Shown: positions 57,577-64,000 of the stretch, piece after piece
How positions within the stretch are numbered: the stretch's first letter is position 1
Layout: each line of letters starts with the position of its first letter
Program-made: the position numbers and the translations under genes
Assembly: GCA_020632755.1 (NCBI GenBank)
Contig: JACKEY010000006.1
Location: 124,001-188,000 of the forward strand
DNA length: 64,000 bases
Source: Alphaproteobacteria bacterium
GTDB taxonomy: Bacteria > Myxococcota_A > UBA796 > UBA2385
Direction: 5' to 3'
Notes under the pieces: model-generated
Databases searched by the model: none
Seen by the model: only the letters and a program-made list of their open reading frames with translations
Told to the model about the DNA's origin: nothing

Positions 57577-58944
57577 GTGCCCGACTACTCGACCCGCACC
57601 AGCGGCCCCACCACCTCGACCACCGGCTCCGGCGTCGACGGCGGCGGGCCCGAGCTCGACCCCCAGGCCCTCGTCGGCAACCAGGCCGTCGTCGACATCA
57701 TCAAGGCCGAGAACCACTACACGGGCGAGCGGGCCTTCGACCCCAGCAAGACCGCCATCGTGCACATGGGCATGAACGGCTACGCCGCGGACGAGGCGCG
57801 CCACCTCAACAGCCTCAACCGCGATCGCGGCGGCGCCATCGGCATCCGCCAGCGGGGCACCGCCCAGGACGAGGTCACCCACCTGGGCACCAAGTTCGAC
57901 CTCACCCAGGTCGAAGACTGCGCCCGCTACGTGGCCACCCTGGGCCTGCCCGACCAGACCGCCGTCGACGTCGCCCAGGCGCTCAACCGCGACGACTTCC
58001 ACGAGGCCCGCGACGAGCTGGCCCAGCTGGTGCGCGTCCTGTCCGAGGCCGAGCTCGGCGCCCGCCGCATGGACCGGCTGGTCCTGTCCGGCCACAGCGT
58101 CGGCACCATGATCTGGGGCGACGACAACGGCAACATCCACTTCGACGACCTGGCCGAGCTGCTCCAGTACTTCCCCAAGGCCACCGGCCAGGTGACGCAC
58201 CTGATGCTGTCGGCCTGCTACACGGGCGGCGAGCGCAAGCTGGCGCAGTACCACGCCATGTTCCCGAACCTGCAGAGCATCTGGGCCTACGACGGCAGCT
58301 CGCCGGGCACCTGGTCGGGCGCCATGGACCACATGACCGCCTGGGAGTCGTCGACCGAACCCGGCAAGGACGCCAGCGGCGTCGACCCCACGCTGGCCGC
58401 CGGCACCCGCAAGGCCGACAACGTCAGCACCTGGAACACCACCGACGGCTACCAGGGCGACCAGCCCATGAGCCTGTGGGACCTGCGCCGCCAGCTGGAA
58501 GACCAGGTCGACAGCGTCTACATGCCCCACCTCTCCGGCGAGCAGACCGTCACCGACAGCCAGAGCGGCCCGCTGCGCGAGTTCTACAACCTCGTCCAGC
58601 GCTACCTGTCGCACCCCGACGCCAGCGGCGGCGAGCTCGCCCGCTACCAGGGCATCCGCGACACCACCATCCGGCTGCTGTACTGGGGCCTGGTCACCCG
58701 CAAGTTCGCCGACGCCTACGGCACCCGCCTGACCGCCGGCTACGCCGCCGTCGAGCGCGCCCTGCCGGCCTTCGCCAGCATGAGCCGGCTCGACGCCGCG
58801 GCCGAGGTCGATGCGTTCTCGGCCGCCGCCGACGCCATGGCCATGACCGGCGATCGCGACGCCGCCGTCGACGACGTGCTCGACCTGCTCGAGCGTGGCC
58901 TGGTCGAGCTCGACGCCACCCTCGTGCCCACGCAGTGGCTCTGA
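57577..58944 (+). CDS. Caspase-like (clan CD) protein with a contractile-injection-type N-terminus
   Basis: A 455-aa protein. A Ser/Thr/Gly-rich start is followed by ELDPQALVGNQAVVDIIKAE, a helix resembling the GNxAVV segment near the start of many extracellular contractile injection system cargo and DUF4157-type proteins. The catalytic part has MDRLVLSGHSVGTMIW (His about residue 173) and LMLSACYTGGERKLAQYH (Cys about residue 214), the His/Cys dyad layout of caspase/gingipain-type peptidases. The C-terminal half is helical. There is no signal peptide. RBS GGGAGG six bases before the GTG. It might be an injected effector; no injection genes are near it. Confidence 0.6.
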   Translation: MPDYSTRTSGPTTSTTGSGVDGGGPELDPQALVGNQAVVDIIKAENHYTGERAFDPSKTAIVHMGMNGYAADEARHLNSLNRDRGGAIGIRQRGTAQDEVTHLGTKFDLTQVEDCARYVATLGLPDQTAVDVAQALNRDDFHEARDELAQLVRVLSEAELGARRMDRLVLSGHSVGTMIWGDDNGNIHFDDLAELLQYFPKATGQVTHLMLSACYTGGERKLAQYHAMFPNLQSIWAYDGSSPGTWSGAMDHMTAWESSTEPGKDASGVDPTLAAGTRKADNVSTWNTTDGYQGDQPMSLWDLRRQLEDQVDSVYMPHLSGEQTVTDSQSGPLREFYNLVQRYLSHPDASGGELARYQGIRDTTIRLLYWGLVTRKFADAYGTRLTAGYAAVERALPAFASMSRLDAAAEVDAFSAAADAMAMTGDRDAAVDDVLDLLERGLVELDATLVPTQWL

Positions 58945-59555
58945 GCCCAGCGCTGCTCCTGGCGTGTGCGGGCGCCCGCGCGCCGATGGTCACGCCGCCG
59001 CCGACCACCGTCGAGGTGGCGGACGCCGAGGTCCTGGGACCCGACCCCGTCGCGGCGGAGCCGGTGCGGATCGTGCCGGTGGTGCGCGTGAACGGCGAGG
59101 TCGTCCCCGAAGCGCCAGGGCCTGTCGCAACGCGCGGTGGGCGTCCCCGCGTCGAGGCGTGGGCCATGAATGTCGGGCCGCCCGGGCGACCCGAGTGCCT
59201 GTGGCCGGTCGAGGCCGACGGCAGCCCCTGCCGCAGCGTCAGCATGGGGCCGGTCGTGCTCGATGATGCCCAGGCCGCGCGGGTCGAGGCCTGGCTGGGC
59301 GACTCGGCGACCTTCGGCGAGCCGCTGAGCTCGTGCTTCATCCCGCACCACGGCATCACCTGGCGGGACGCCGACGGCGTGGTCACGCGCCAGGTCAGCG
59401 TCTGTGTGAGCTGCGAGAACCTGCGAGCCACCGACGCCGTGCCGGGGCTGCCGGCGGACCCCGGGCACCAGGGATTCAGCGCCCAGGGCCGCGTGGCTTT
59501 CGTCGGGTTGTGCGAGGAGCTCGGGCTGCCGGTGTGTGAGGGGGTCGAGTATTGA
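58935..59555 (+). CDS. Hypothetical lipoprotein with CVSC motif
   Basis: A 206-aa lipoprotein. N-terminus ALSPALLLACAGARAP has the lipobox. The body is beta-rich with cysteines at RPECLWPVE, SPCRSVSMG, SSCFIPHHG, QVSVCVSCENLRA, GLCEELGLPVCEG; HHGITWRDADGV lies in the middle. It may hold metal or disulfides; no family recognised. The GTG start overlaps the stop of the caspase-like gene (GTGGCTCTGA), so the two are translationally coupled and possibly functionally linked, for instance as effector and periplasmic partner. Just downstream begins the REP array. Confidence 0.65.
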   Translation: MALSPALLLACAGARAPMVTPPPTTVEVADAEVLGPDPVAAEPVRIVPVVRVNGEVVPEAPGPVATRGGRPRVEAWAMNVGPPGRPECLWPVEADGSPCRSVSMGPVVLDDAQAARVEAWLGDSATFGEPLSSCFIPHHGITWRDADGVVTRQVSVCVSCENLRATDAVPGLPADPGHQGFSAQGRVAFVGLCEELGLPVCEGVEY

Positions 59556-59567
59556 GGAGGGGGGGAG

Positions 59568-59984
59568 GTTCACGAGCGTGCAGCGATAGGTCATCGCTGC
59601 GGGTTCGTGAACGTCTGGCGGGGGGATCGGTTCACGAACGAGCAGCGATAAGCCATCGCTGCGGGTTCGTGAACGGCCGTTCTCTCTCCCGGTTCACGAC
59701 CGTGCAGCGACAAGCCATCGCTGCGGGCTCGTGAACGCCCGACGTGGTGATCGGTTCACGACCGCGCAGCGACAAGCCATCGCTGCGGGCTCGTGAACGG
59801 CCGTTCTCTCTCCCGGTTCACGACCGTGCAGCGACAAGCCATCGCTGCGGGTTCGTGAACGCGTGGCGGGCGAATCGGTTCATGAGCCCGCAACGACAAG
59901 CCATCGCTGCAGGCTCGTGAACACCTGGCCGCTGGATCGGTTCACGAGCCCGCAACGACAAGCCATCGCTGCAGGCTCGTGAAC
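59568..59984. repeat. REP-type palindrome array: seven 45-nt copies, period 62 bp
   Basis: Copies start at 59568, 59630, 59692, 59754, 59816, 59878 and 59940. Each begins GTTCACGA (GTTCATGA in copy 6) and ends TCGTGAAC, with an inner stem GCAGCGA/TCGCTGC around a seven-base loop; copies 6 and 7 have CAACGA. The 17-bp spacers are alike: those after copies 2 and 4 are identical (GGCCGTTCTCTCTCCCG), and the others mostly end in ATCG. Each copy can form a long imperfect hairpin. It lies 64 bp past the stop of an HUH transposase, as expected for a RAYT/REP system. Confidence 0.85.
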
Positions 59985-60048
59985 GCCGCGGCCCCCCAGA
60001 CCCCCTCCTCGCCGGTCCGTCCGCCCCGCCCCCGAGCCCCCCCAGCGA

Positions 60049-60921
60049 TCACCGCAGCCGCGGCTGGTACCCCACCTCGGTCCCATGCAGCCAATAGCGA
60101 AAGCTCCGTCGCGCGGAGCCGCATGACGCCCCCGGGCCCGGCGCGGGCGGGGAGTGCGCCCCCTCCGGTCGCTCCGCGAGCGCGCTCCGAAGCGTCCACT
60201 GGCCCTGGACTGCCGCGACCAGCGCCGCAGGCACCGGCTCGCGGCGCAGTCGCCACACGAACCCTCGGCTGATGCCGAGCGCGGCTGCGAGCTCGCTGGC
60301 GCCTGCTGCCTCGTCCCCCACCTGCACCGCCGCCCCGAGCCCGACCCTACCGACCTCGGTGCGCGGCGACAGCCCGCCCACCCCCAGGGCCGAGCACGCC
60401 GACTCCAGCAGGCAGTCGGCCCGCAGCGGTCCCGCGTCCGCCGCTGAGATCCCCAGCCGCTCCTCGAGCTGTGTCCGCGTGACGCGCGGCAGGTGCGCGC
60501 GAACGTGCGCGGCGGTCCAGCCGGCGTTGAGCCGCAGGCCGAGCAGGTCGGGCAGGCTGGTCCCCTCTCGCAAGGGGTCGGCGGCGATGCCGTGGTGCTC
60601 GGCCTGGCCGAGGACGTACCAGAACAGGTGGCGGAGGTGGCGCTGGTCGTGCACGGCCACGAGGCGGGCCCGCTCCAGCGGGGCCCGGCGACCCAGGACC
60701 TGGTGCAGGCCGATGAGCACGCGCCGGGCGAGCTCCCCGGCGGCCTCGCGGTCGGTCACGACGGCGAGGTGGGCGTGGCTGTCGGCCACGCCGAAGGCCA
60801 GCAGCGGGAAGGGCCGGGCGCTGCGTCCTACGCTCGCCGCGAGGCGACGGGTGCAGGAGAGCAACGGGGTGAGCACGCGATCGTCTCGGTAGCGGACGAT
60901 GATCTGCCAGGCGAGCGGCAT
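60049..60921 (-). CDS. REP-associated tyrosine transposase-like (RAYT, HUH/Y1) protein
   Basis: A 290-aa protein. The HUH motif lies in GVADSHAHLAVV (His49, His51), and the candidate catalytic tyrosine is in HLFWYVLGQAEHHG (Tyr102), followed by a helical region and a C-terminal helix-turn-helix (ASELAAALGISRGFVWRLRR). This is the plan of the IS200-like Y1 superfamily, in which RAYTs act on REP palindromes by single-strand cleavage at a 5'-phosphotyrosine. The adjacent seven-copy palindromic array supports the assignment. ATG behind GGAGGTCCC. There is no flanking IS structure, so it is a single-copy domesticated type. Confidence 0.7.
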   Translation of the reverse strand: MPLAWQIIVRYRDDRVLTPLLSCTRRLAASVGRSARPFPLLAFGVADSHAHLAVVTDREAAGELARRVLIGLHQVLGRRAPLERARLVAVHDQRHLRHLFWYVLGQAEHHGIAADPLREGTSLPDLLGLRLNAGWTAAHVRAHLPRVTRTQLEERLGISAADAGPLRADCLLESACSALGVGGLSPRTEVGRVGLGAAVQVGDEAAGASELAAALGISRGFVWRLRREPVPAALVAAVQGQWTLRSALAERPEGAHSPPAPGPGASCGSARRSFRYWLHGTEVGYQPRLR

Positions 60922-60995
60922 GGGACCTCCGGGTCGACCGCTGCTCTTCCACATTCCGTGCCGTGCCTGATCCCGAACACTTACCCCCCGCCCCC

Positions 60996-61036
60996 GCCGA
61001 ATCCCCGGCACCCCCTGCCGAATCCCCGGCACCCCC
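60996..61036. repeat. Short direct repeat upstream of the TetR gene
   Basis: GCCGAATCCCCGGCACCCCC occurs at 60996-61015 and again with one extra C from 61017, a 21-bp period, in the divergent region between the transposase and tetR-type genes. Purpose unknown. Confidence 0.5.
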
Positions 61037-61049
61037 CGCGCCCTCCCCA

Positions 61050-61066
61050 TTGCGCATCTTCCGCAA
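61050..61066 (+). promoter_or_regulatory. Candidate operator (TTGCG-N7-CGCAA) for the TetR regulator
   Basis: Inverted repeat lying just upstream of the -10 element at 61072-61077 and the TetR start. Its size and position are typical of an autoregulatory TetR site; assignment is inference. Confidence 0.5.
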
Positions 61067-61071
61067 ATGAA

Positions 61072-61077
61072 TAGGCT
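61072..61077 (+). promoter_or_regulatory. Predicted -10 element (TAGGCT) of a leaderless mRNA
   Basis: TAGGCT, then CAGTGA, then the ATG at 61084. Same hexamer and spacing as at 23786-23791. Confidence 0.5.
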
Positions 61078-61083
61078 CAGTGA

Positions 61084-61728
61084 ATGAGCTCACAACAATC
61101 CCGCGCCGCACGCAAGGCCGCCACCCGCGAGCGGCTGGTCGATGCCGCCTGGGCCCGCTTTCGCAGCGACGGCTACGACGCCACCACGCTCGCCGCGGTG
61201 GCCGCCGACGCCGGCGTCGCTGTCGGCACGGTCTGCCTGCACTTCCCCGACAAGCCGGCGCTGGTGGCGGGCGCCTTCCACACACATGTGCAGCGCGTGG
61301 TGGACGCGGCCTTCGCCTCACTGCCCGCTGCGCCGGTCGCCGACCAGCTGCTGCACGTCGCCGGTGCGCTGTACGACTGGTACGCCGACAACCCGGCCGG
61401 GCTGGACTTCGTGCGCGAGAGCATGTTCGCCACGGGGGACGCCGAAGCGCTGCTGGCCCCGCAGGCGATGGCCTTCATGGAGCGGCTGGCCGGGTTGGTG
61501 GCAGACGGGGTGGACCGCGGCGAGCTGAAGGCCGAGACGCCGGTGGGGGTGATCGGCCAGGGCTTCTTCGCGGACTACCTGCTGGCGCTGGTCGGCGGGC
61601 TGAAGGGGCACCTGGGCCCGCCCGCGGCCTGGCGGGAAGCGCTGCGGGCCCTGACGGCTGCGCGGCTGCACGGCTTCGTGGTGGCGCGCCCGGTACCGAC
61701 GTCGGACTGGGCGCCCGAGTGGGACTGA
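61084..61728 (+). CDS. TetR/AcrR-family regulator
   Basis: A 214-aa regulator. N-terminal HTH: TRERLVDAAWARFRSDGYDA, TTLAAVAADAGVAVGTVCLH and FPDKPALVAGAFHTHVQRVV, the classic TetR pattern. The helical ligand domain follows (FVRESMFATGDAEALLAPQA). It probably represses itself through the TTGCG palindrome and the FAD monooxygenase whose gene starts 13 bases later. Ligand unknown, perhaps the monooxygenase substrate. Confidence 0.9.
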   Translation: MSSQQSRAARKAATRERLVDAAWARFRSDGYDATTLAAVAADAGVAVGTVCLHFPDKPALVAGAFHTHVQRVVDAAFASLPAAPVADQLLHVAGALYDWYADNPAGLDFVRESMFATGDAEALLAPQAMAFMERLAGLVADGVDRGELKAETPVGVIGQGFFADYLLALVGGLKGHLGPPAAWREALRALTAARLHGFVVARPVPTSDWAPEWD

Positions 61729-61741
61729 CGCGGGAGGTCTC

Positions 61742-62866
61742 GTGAAGGTGGTGATCCAAGGCGCCGGCATCGCCGGCCTGACCCTGGCCCGGGCACTGCA
61801 GCAGCGGGCCCCACGGGTGGAGTGGACCCTGGTCGAGCGGCTGCCGACGCTGCAGACCGCCGGCGCGGGCATCACGCTGGGGCCGAATGCCCTGAGGGTG
61901 CTCGACGCCCTGGGGCTGGGAGAGGCGCTGCGGGAGCGCGGCCAGCCGGTCCGCTTGCTCGAGGTCCAGGACCGCTCCGGCCGGGTGCTCAGCGCGATGC
62001 GCTTCCCCGACGCGGACGAGTTCGTGCTCGGCATCCACCGCACGGACCTGCACGAGGTGCTGGCCGAGGGCCTGCCGCTGACGACCGGACGCAGTGTCGC
62101 GTCTTGCGGCGCCGGGGAGGTGCACCTCGACGACGGCAGCCGCCTCGACGCGGACCTGGTCGTCGGCGCCGACGGCATCGGGTCCTCCCTCCGCGCTTCC
62201 CTCGAGCCCCTCCCCCGGATCTACGCCGGCTACACCTGCTGGCGGCTGGTGGTGGACGATCCGGTCGGCCTCTCCCACGGCATCGAGCTGTGGGGCCACG
62301 GCCAGCGAGCGGGACTGCTGCCGATCGGCCCGAAGCACGCGCCGCGGCTGTATGCCTTCCTGGTCGAGAACGCGCCGGCCGGCACGCCCGATGCTCCGAC
62401 GGATCGCGTCGACCTGGCCCAGCGCTTCTCCGGCTTCCCCCCCGCGGTGCGCGCCGTCATCGATGCCCTGCCTGCCGACGGCGCCCTCCTGCACCACGAC
62501 ATCGAGTCCCACGCGCACCCCTGCTGGGGCCGAGGCGCGCTCGTGCTGATCGGCGACGCCGCCCACGCGCTCACGCCCAACATGGGCCAGGGCGCCGCGA
62601 TGGCGATCGAAGACGCGTGGGAGCTCGCCGGCCTGCTGGCCCGGGAACCGGTGCCCGCCGACCTGCCCGCTGCCCTGGCCGCGGTACGCGGCGCCCGGGT
62701 GCGCCACGTGGTGCAGACCTCCGAGCGCATCGGCCGGGTCGCGCAGTGGTCCCACCCCCTGGCCTGCTGGATCCGCGACACTTCGGCCCGGTTCACCCCC
62801 GACGCGGTCGGCGAAGGACAGGCCCGGCGGGTCTTCCACGGAGGCCCCGTCTGCGCAGCCGGCTAG
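61742..62866 (+). CDS. FAD-dependent aromatic-type monooxygenase
   Basis: A 374-aa class A flavoprotein monooxygenase (PHBH/UbiH-like). VVIQGAGIAGLTLARAL binds the ADP part of FAD; LVVGADGIGSSLRASL is the DG motif; ALVLIGDAAHALTPNMGQGA and the following AMAIEDAWELAGLL form the GD motif. Enzymes of this class hydroxylate aromatic or related substrates with NAD(P)H and O2. It is cotranscribed with the TetR gene (13-base gap) and so is likely induced by its substrate. GTG start. Confidence 0.9.
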   Translation: MKVVIQGAGIAGLTLARALQQRAPRVEWTLVERLPTLQTAGAGITLGPNALRVLDALGLGEALRERGQPVRLLEVQDRSGRVLSAMRFPDADEFVLGIHRTDLHEVLAEGLPLTTGRSVASCGAGEVHLDDGSRLDADLVVGADGIGSSLRASLEPLPRIYAGYTCWRLVVDDPVGLSHGIELWGHGQRAGLLPIGPKHAPRLYAFLVENAPAGTPDAPTDRVDLAQRFSGFPPAVRAVIDALPADGALLHHDIESHAHPCWGRGALVLIGDAAHALTPNMGQGAAMAIEDAWELAGLLAREPVPADLPAALAAVRGARVRHVVQTSERIGRVAQWSHPLACWIRDTSARFTPDAVGEGQARRVFHGGPVCAAG

Positions 62867-62903
62867 CCGGACAGCTGCACCCGCCTCTCCCGCCCCGCCG
62901 GGC

Positions 62904-63371
62904 CTACACCAGCCGTCCGCCCAGGGTGGCGGCGATGCGCTCGGCATAGGTCTTCATCTGCTTGCCGCTGATCACCGGGATCGCACGCTGCACGGCGGGC
63001 CGGAACACCCGCGGGCAGGGCACGGACAGGTCCAGCCGGGTCTGGAAGGCCAGCTGGCAGCCGGCGCCCAGCGGCAGCACGGTCCAGCTGCCGGCCGCGG
63101 CGAGGTTCTCGCGCTGCACGGTCTCCCAGCGCACGACCCGTGCGGCGGGGTCCAGGTGGTACTGCGCGGTGTAGCTGGCGTCGAAGTGCACGGGCCCGAC
63201 CTCGAAGCGGGCCAGCCGCCAGCGGTAGCGGAGCCCGCCCAGGTCGTCGAGCCCGTCCAGGCCGGGGAAGTGCGAGACCGACCGCGGCACGTCGGAGACC
63301 AGCGCCCAGGCGACGTCGGGCGCGCAGGGCGCCTGGACCAGGTGGGACAGGGACAGCTGGGCTTCGACCAT
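62904..63371 (-). CDS. SRPBCC/START-like protein
   Basis: A 155-aa protein of the SRPBCC helix-grip fold: LSHLVQAPCAPDVAWALVSD, SVSHFPGLDGLDDLGGLRYR, ARVVRWETVQRENLAAAGSW, and a long C-terminal helix (AIPVISGKQMKTYAERIAAT). Close to DUF1997/polyketide cyclase-type lipid-binding proteins. Ligand unknown. Ten bases separate it from the incomplete downstream gene on the same strand. Convergent with the monooxygenase gene. Confidence 0.75.
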   Translation of the reverse strand: MVEAQLSLSHLVQAPCAPDVAWALVSDVPRSVSHFPGLDGLDDLGGLRYRWRLARFEVGPVHFDASYTAQYHLDPAARVVRWETVQRENLAAAGSWTVLPLGAGCQLAFQTRLDLSVPCPRVFRPAVQRAIPVISGKQMKTYAERIAATLGGRLV

Positions 63372-63381
63372 CGGCAGGCCC

Positions 63382-64000
63382 TCAGCGCAGGGTGGTGCTG
63401 GGCACGCAGAGCTCGAGCGCCGCTTCGGTCGCCGGCACGCCGCGCTGCGTGGCGGTCGGCACCAGGAAGCAGGTGCGCCCGCCCTGGGGGTTGGTGACCA
63501 TGGCGCTCGGCAGGCGGGTGCCGTCCGGCAGCCGCCGCTCGCCCGTGCTGAACGGCGCCTCCACCCGCCCGACGGGGTGGCCGGAGGGCAGCGAGATCAC
63601 GGCCCCCTTGCGGATGGTCGCCTGGCGGTCGGTCTCGGGCACGTCGGTCATCACCTGGGCGGCCGACCGGCCGGGCGGCGACTCGGCGTCCCAGGGCAGC
63701 ACGACGCGGGCGCAGCTGTCGGCGAGGGCCACCCCCCCGTCGTCGAGCCAGTCGGCGCGCAGCTTCTGGTCGGGGCGGAGGGAGGGCTGCAGCCAGGTCC
63801 AGGTGGCGAGCTTGCCGGGGTCGACGTCCATGGCCCGGCCGTCGGGCCAGCGGGGAGGCGCCGGCGGGCCGGACACGCGGTCGCTGTTGGCCACGCTTCC
63901 GTCGGCCACGACGCGGGCCTGGCCCAGGTCGACGACCAGGATCTCGTGGTCTTCGGCGGGGAGGAGGGGCTGCCCCGGGGCGAGGGCCAGGGTGCCGCCG
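63382..64000 (-). CDS. Hypothetical protein, 5' end beyond the window
   Basis: The last roughly 205 residues of a minus-strand gene that continues past position 64000. The visible part is beta-rich: EDHEILVVDLGQARVVADGS, LATWTWLQPSLRPDQKLRAD, CARVVLPWDAESPPGRSAAQ and LPSAMVTNPQGGRTCFLVPT, ending LELCVPSTTLR. The style is of an exported or surface protein, but the N-terminus is missing so no signal peptide can be judged. No domain recognised. Confidence 0.6.
   Translation of the reverse strand, partial: GGTLALAPGQPLLPAEDHEILVVDLGQARVVADGSVANSDRVSGPPAPPRWPDGRAMDVDPGKLATWTWLQPSLRPDQKLRADWLDDGGVALADSCARVVLPWDAESPPGRSAAQVMTDVPETDRQATIRKGAVISLPSGHPVGRVEAPFSTGERRLPDGTRLPSAMVTNPQGGRTCFLVPTATQRGVPATEAALELCVPSTTLR

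Noticed and set aside
58935..59555. CVSC in the lipoprotein as a haem site.
   Set aside because: The residue after the second Cys is Glu, not His, so it is not CxxCH.
59568..59984. The regular repeat-spacer pattern looks like a CRISPR array.
   Set aside because: The repeats are almost fully palindromic, the 17-bp spacers are too short and two are identical, no cas gene is nearby, and an HUH transposase adjoins. REP array fits better.

Overview
The window is high-GC bacterial DNA of about 70 percent G+C by eye, with no rRNA operon, no phage and one tRNA-like gene. The lineage that fits best is Myxococcota or a close deltaproteobacterial relative. Reasons: many lipoproteins whose lipidated cysteine is followed by an acidic DSG/DTG linker, a MYXO-CTERM-like C-terminus (22479-23759), an AgmX/PglI-type C-terminal domain (23798-24661), a long NADP-type isocitrate dehydrogenase, and frequent GTG starts with ATGA/GTGA overlaps. 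This assignment is inference from protein style; no marker gene is present.

Layout. 1-1561: an orphan CD-NTase (CBASS-type cyclase) followed by a gene-poor stretch with a structured repeat pair and an HTH remnant. 1562-4154: MarR regulator plus membrane methyltransferase with a palindromic operator, a metzincin protease, a T4-baseplate-like zinc-ribbon protein and its neighbour. 4180-7978: a nickel-type module of NikR, a candidate 28-bp NikR operator, a TonB-dependent receptor and two exported proteins. 7987-13721: small membrane and soluble housekeeping-type genes. 13736-24661: mostly exported proteins (SASA esterase, acyl-CoA dehydrogenase, lamin-tail lipoprotein, ceramidase-like lipoprotein, NlpC/P60-like protein, AgmX-like protein). 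24761-30174: SDR, DNA methyltransferase overlapping a patatin lipase, SAM methyltransferase, TrmO. 30257-34561: a DUF1501/DUF1592-type set with CxxCH proteins. 34647-39234: lipoprotein, RlmI-like methyltransferase, GH31 glycosidase, winged-helix regulator. 39370-42866: isocitrate dehydrogenase, DUF4097-type adhesin, MFS transporter. 42867-43927: non-coding stretch with alternative hairpins, a 42-codon ORF and a tRNA-like gene with a six-base anticodon loop. 43928-51094: SPFH protein, EamA-like transporter, Fur-boxed feoAB, tocopherol-cyclase-like lipoprotein, a stand-alone FCD-like protein behind a second Fur-like box. 51170-59555: coiled coil, transglutaminase, dCTP deaminase, TPR-like protein, YkgJ protein, GlmS, caspase-like protein with a contractile-injection-type N-terminus, lipoprotein. 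59568-60921: a seven-copy palindromic REP array with exact 62-bp period beside an HUH/Y1 (RAYT-like) transposase. 61084-64000: TetR regulator, FAD monooxygenase, SRPBCC protein and the end of a truncated gene.

Metal uptake is the clearest functional theme (NikR module, FeoAB under Fur-like boxes). Two start-region architectures recur. One is a -10-like hexamer followed by exactly six bases and then the start codon, which suggests leaderless mRNAs. The other is a pyrimidine-rich CCTCCCC leader ending in GGAG plus a C-run just before the start. I used both to choose start codons.
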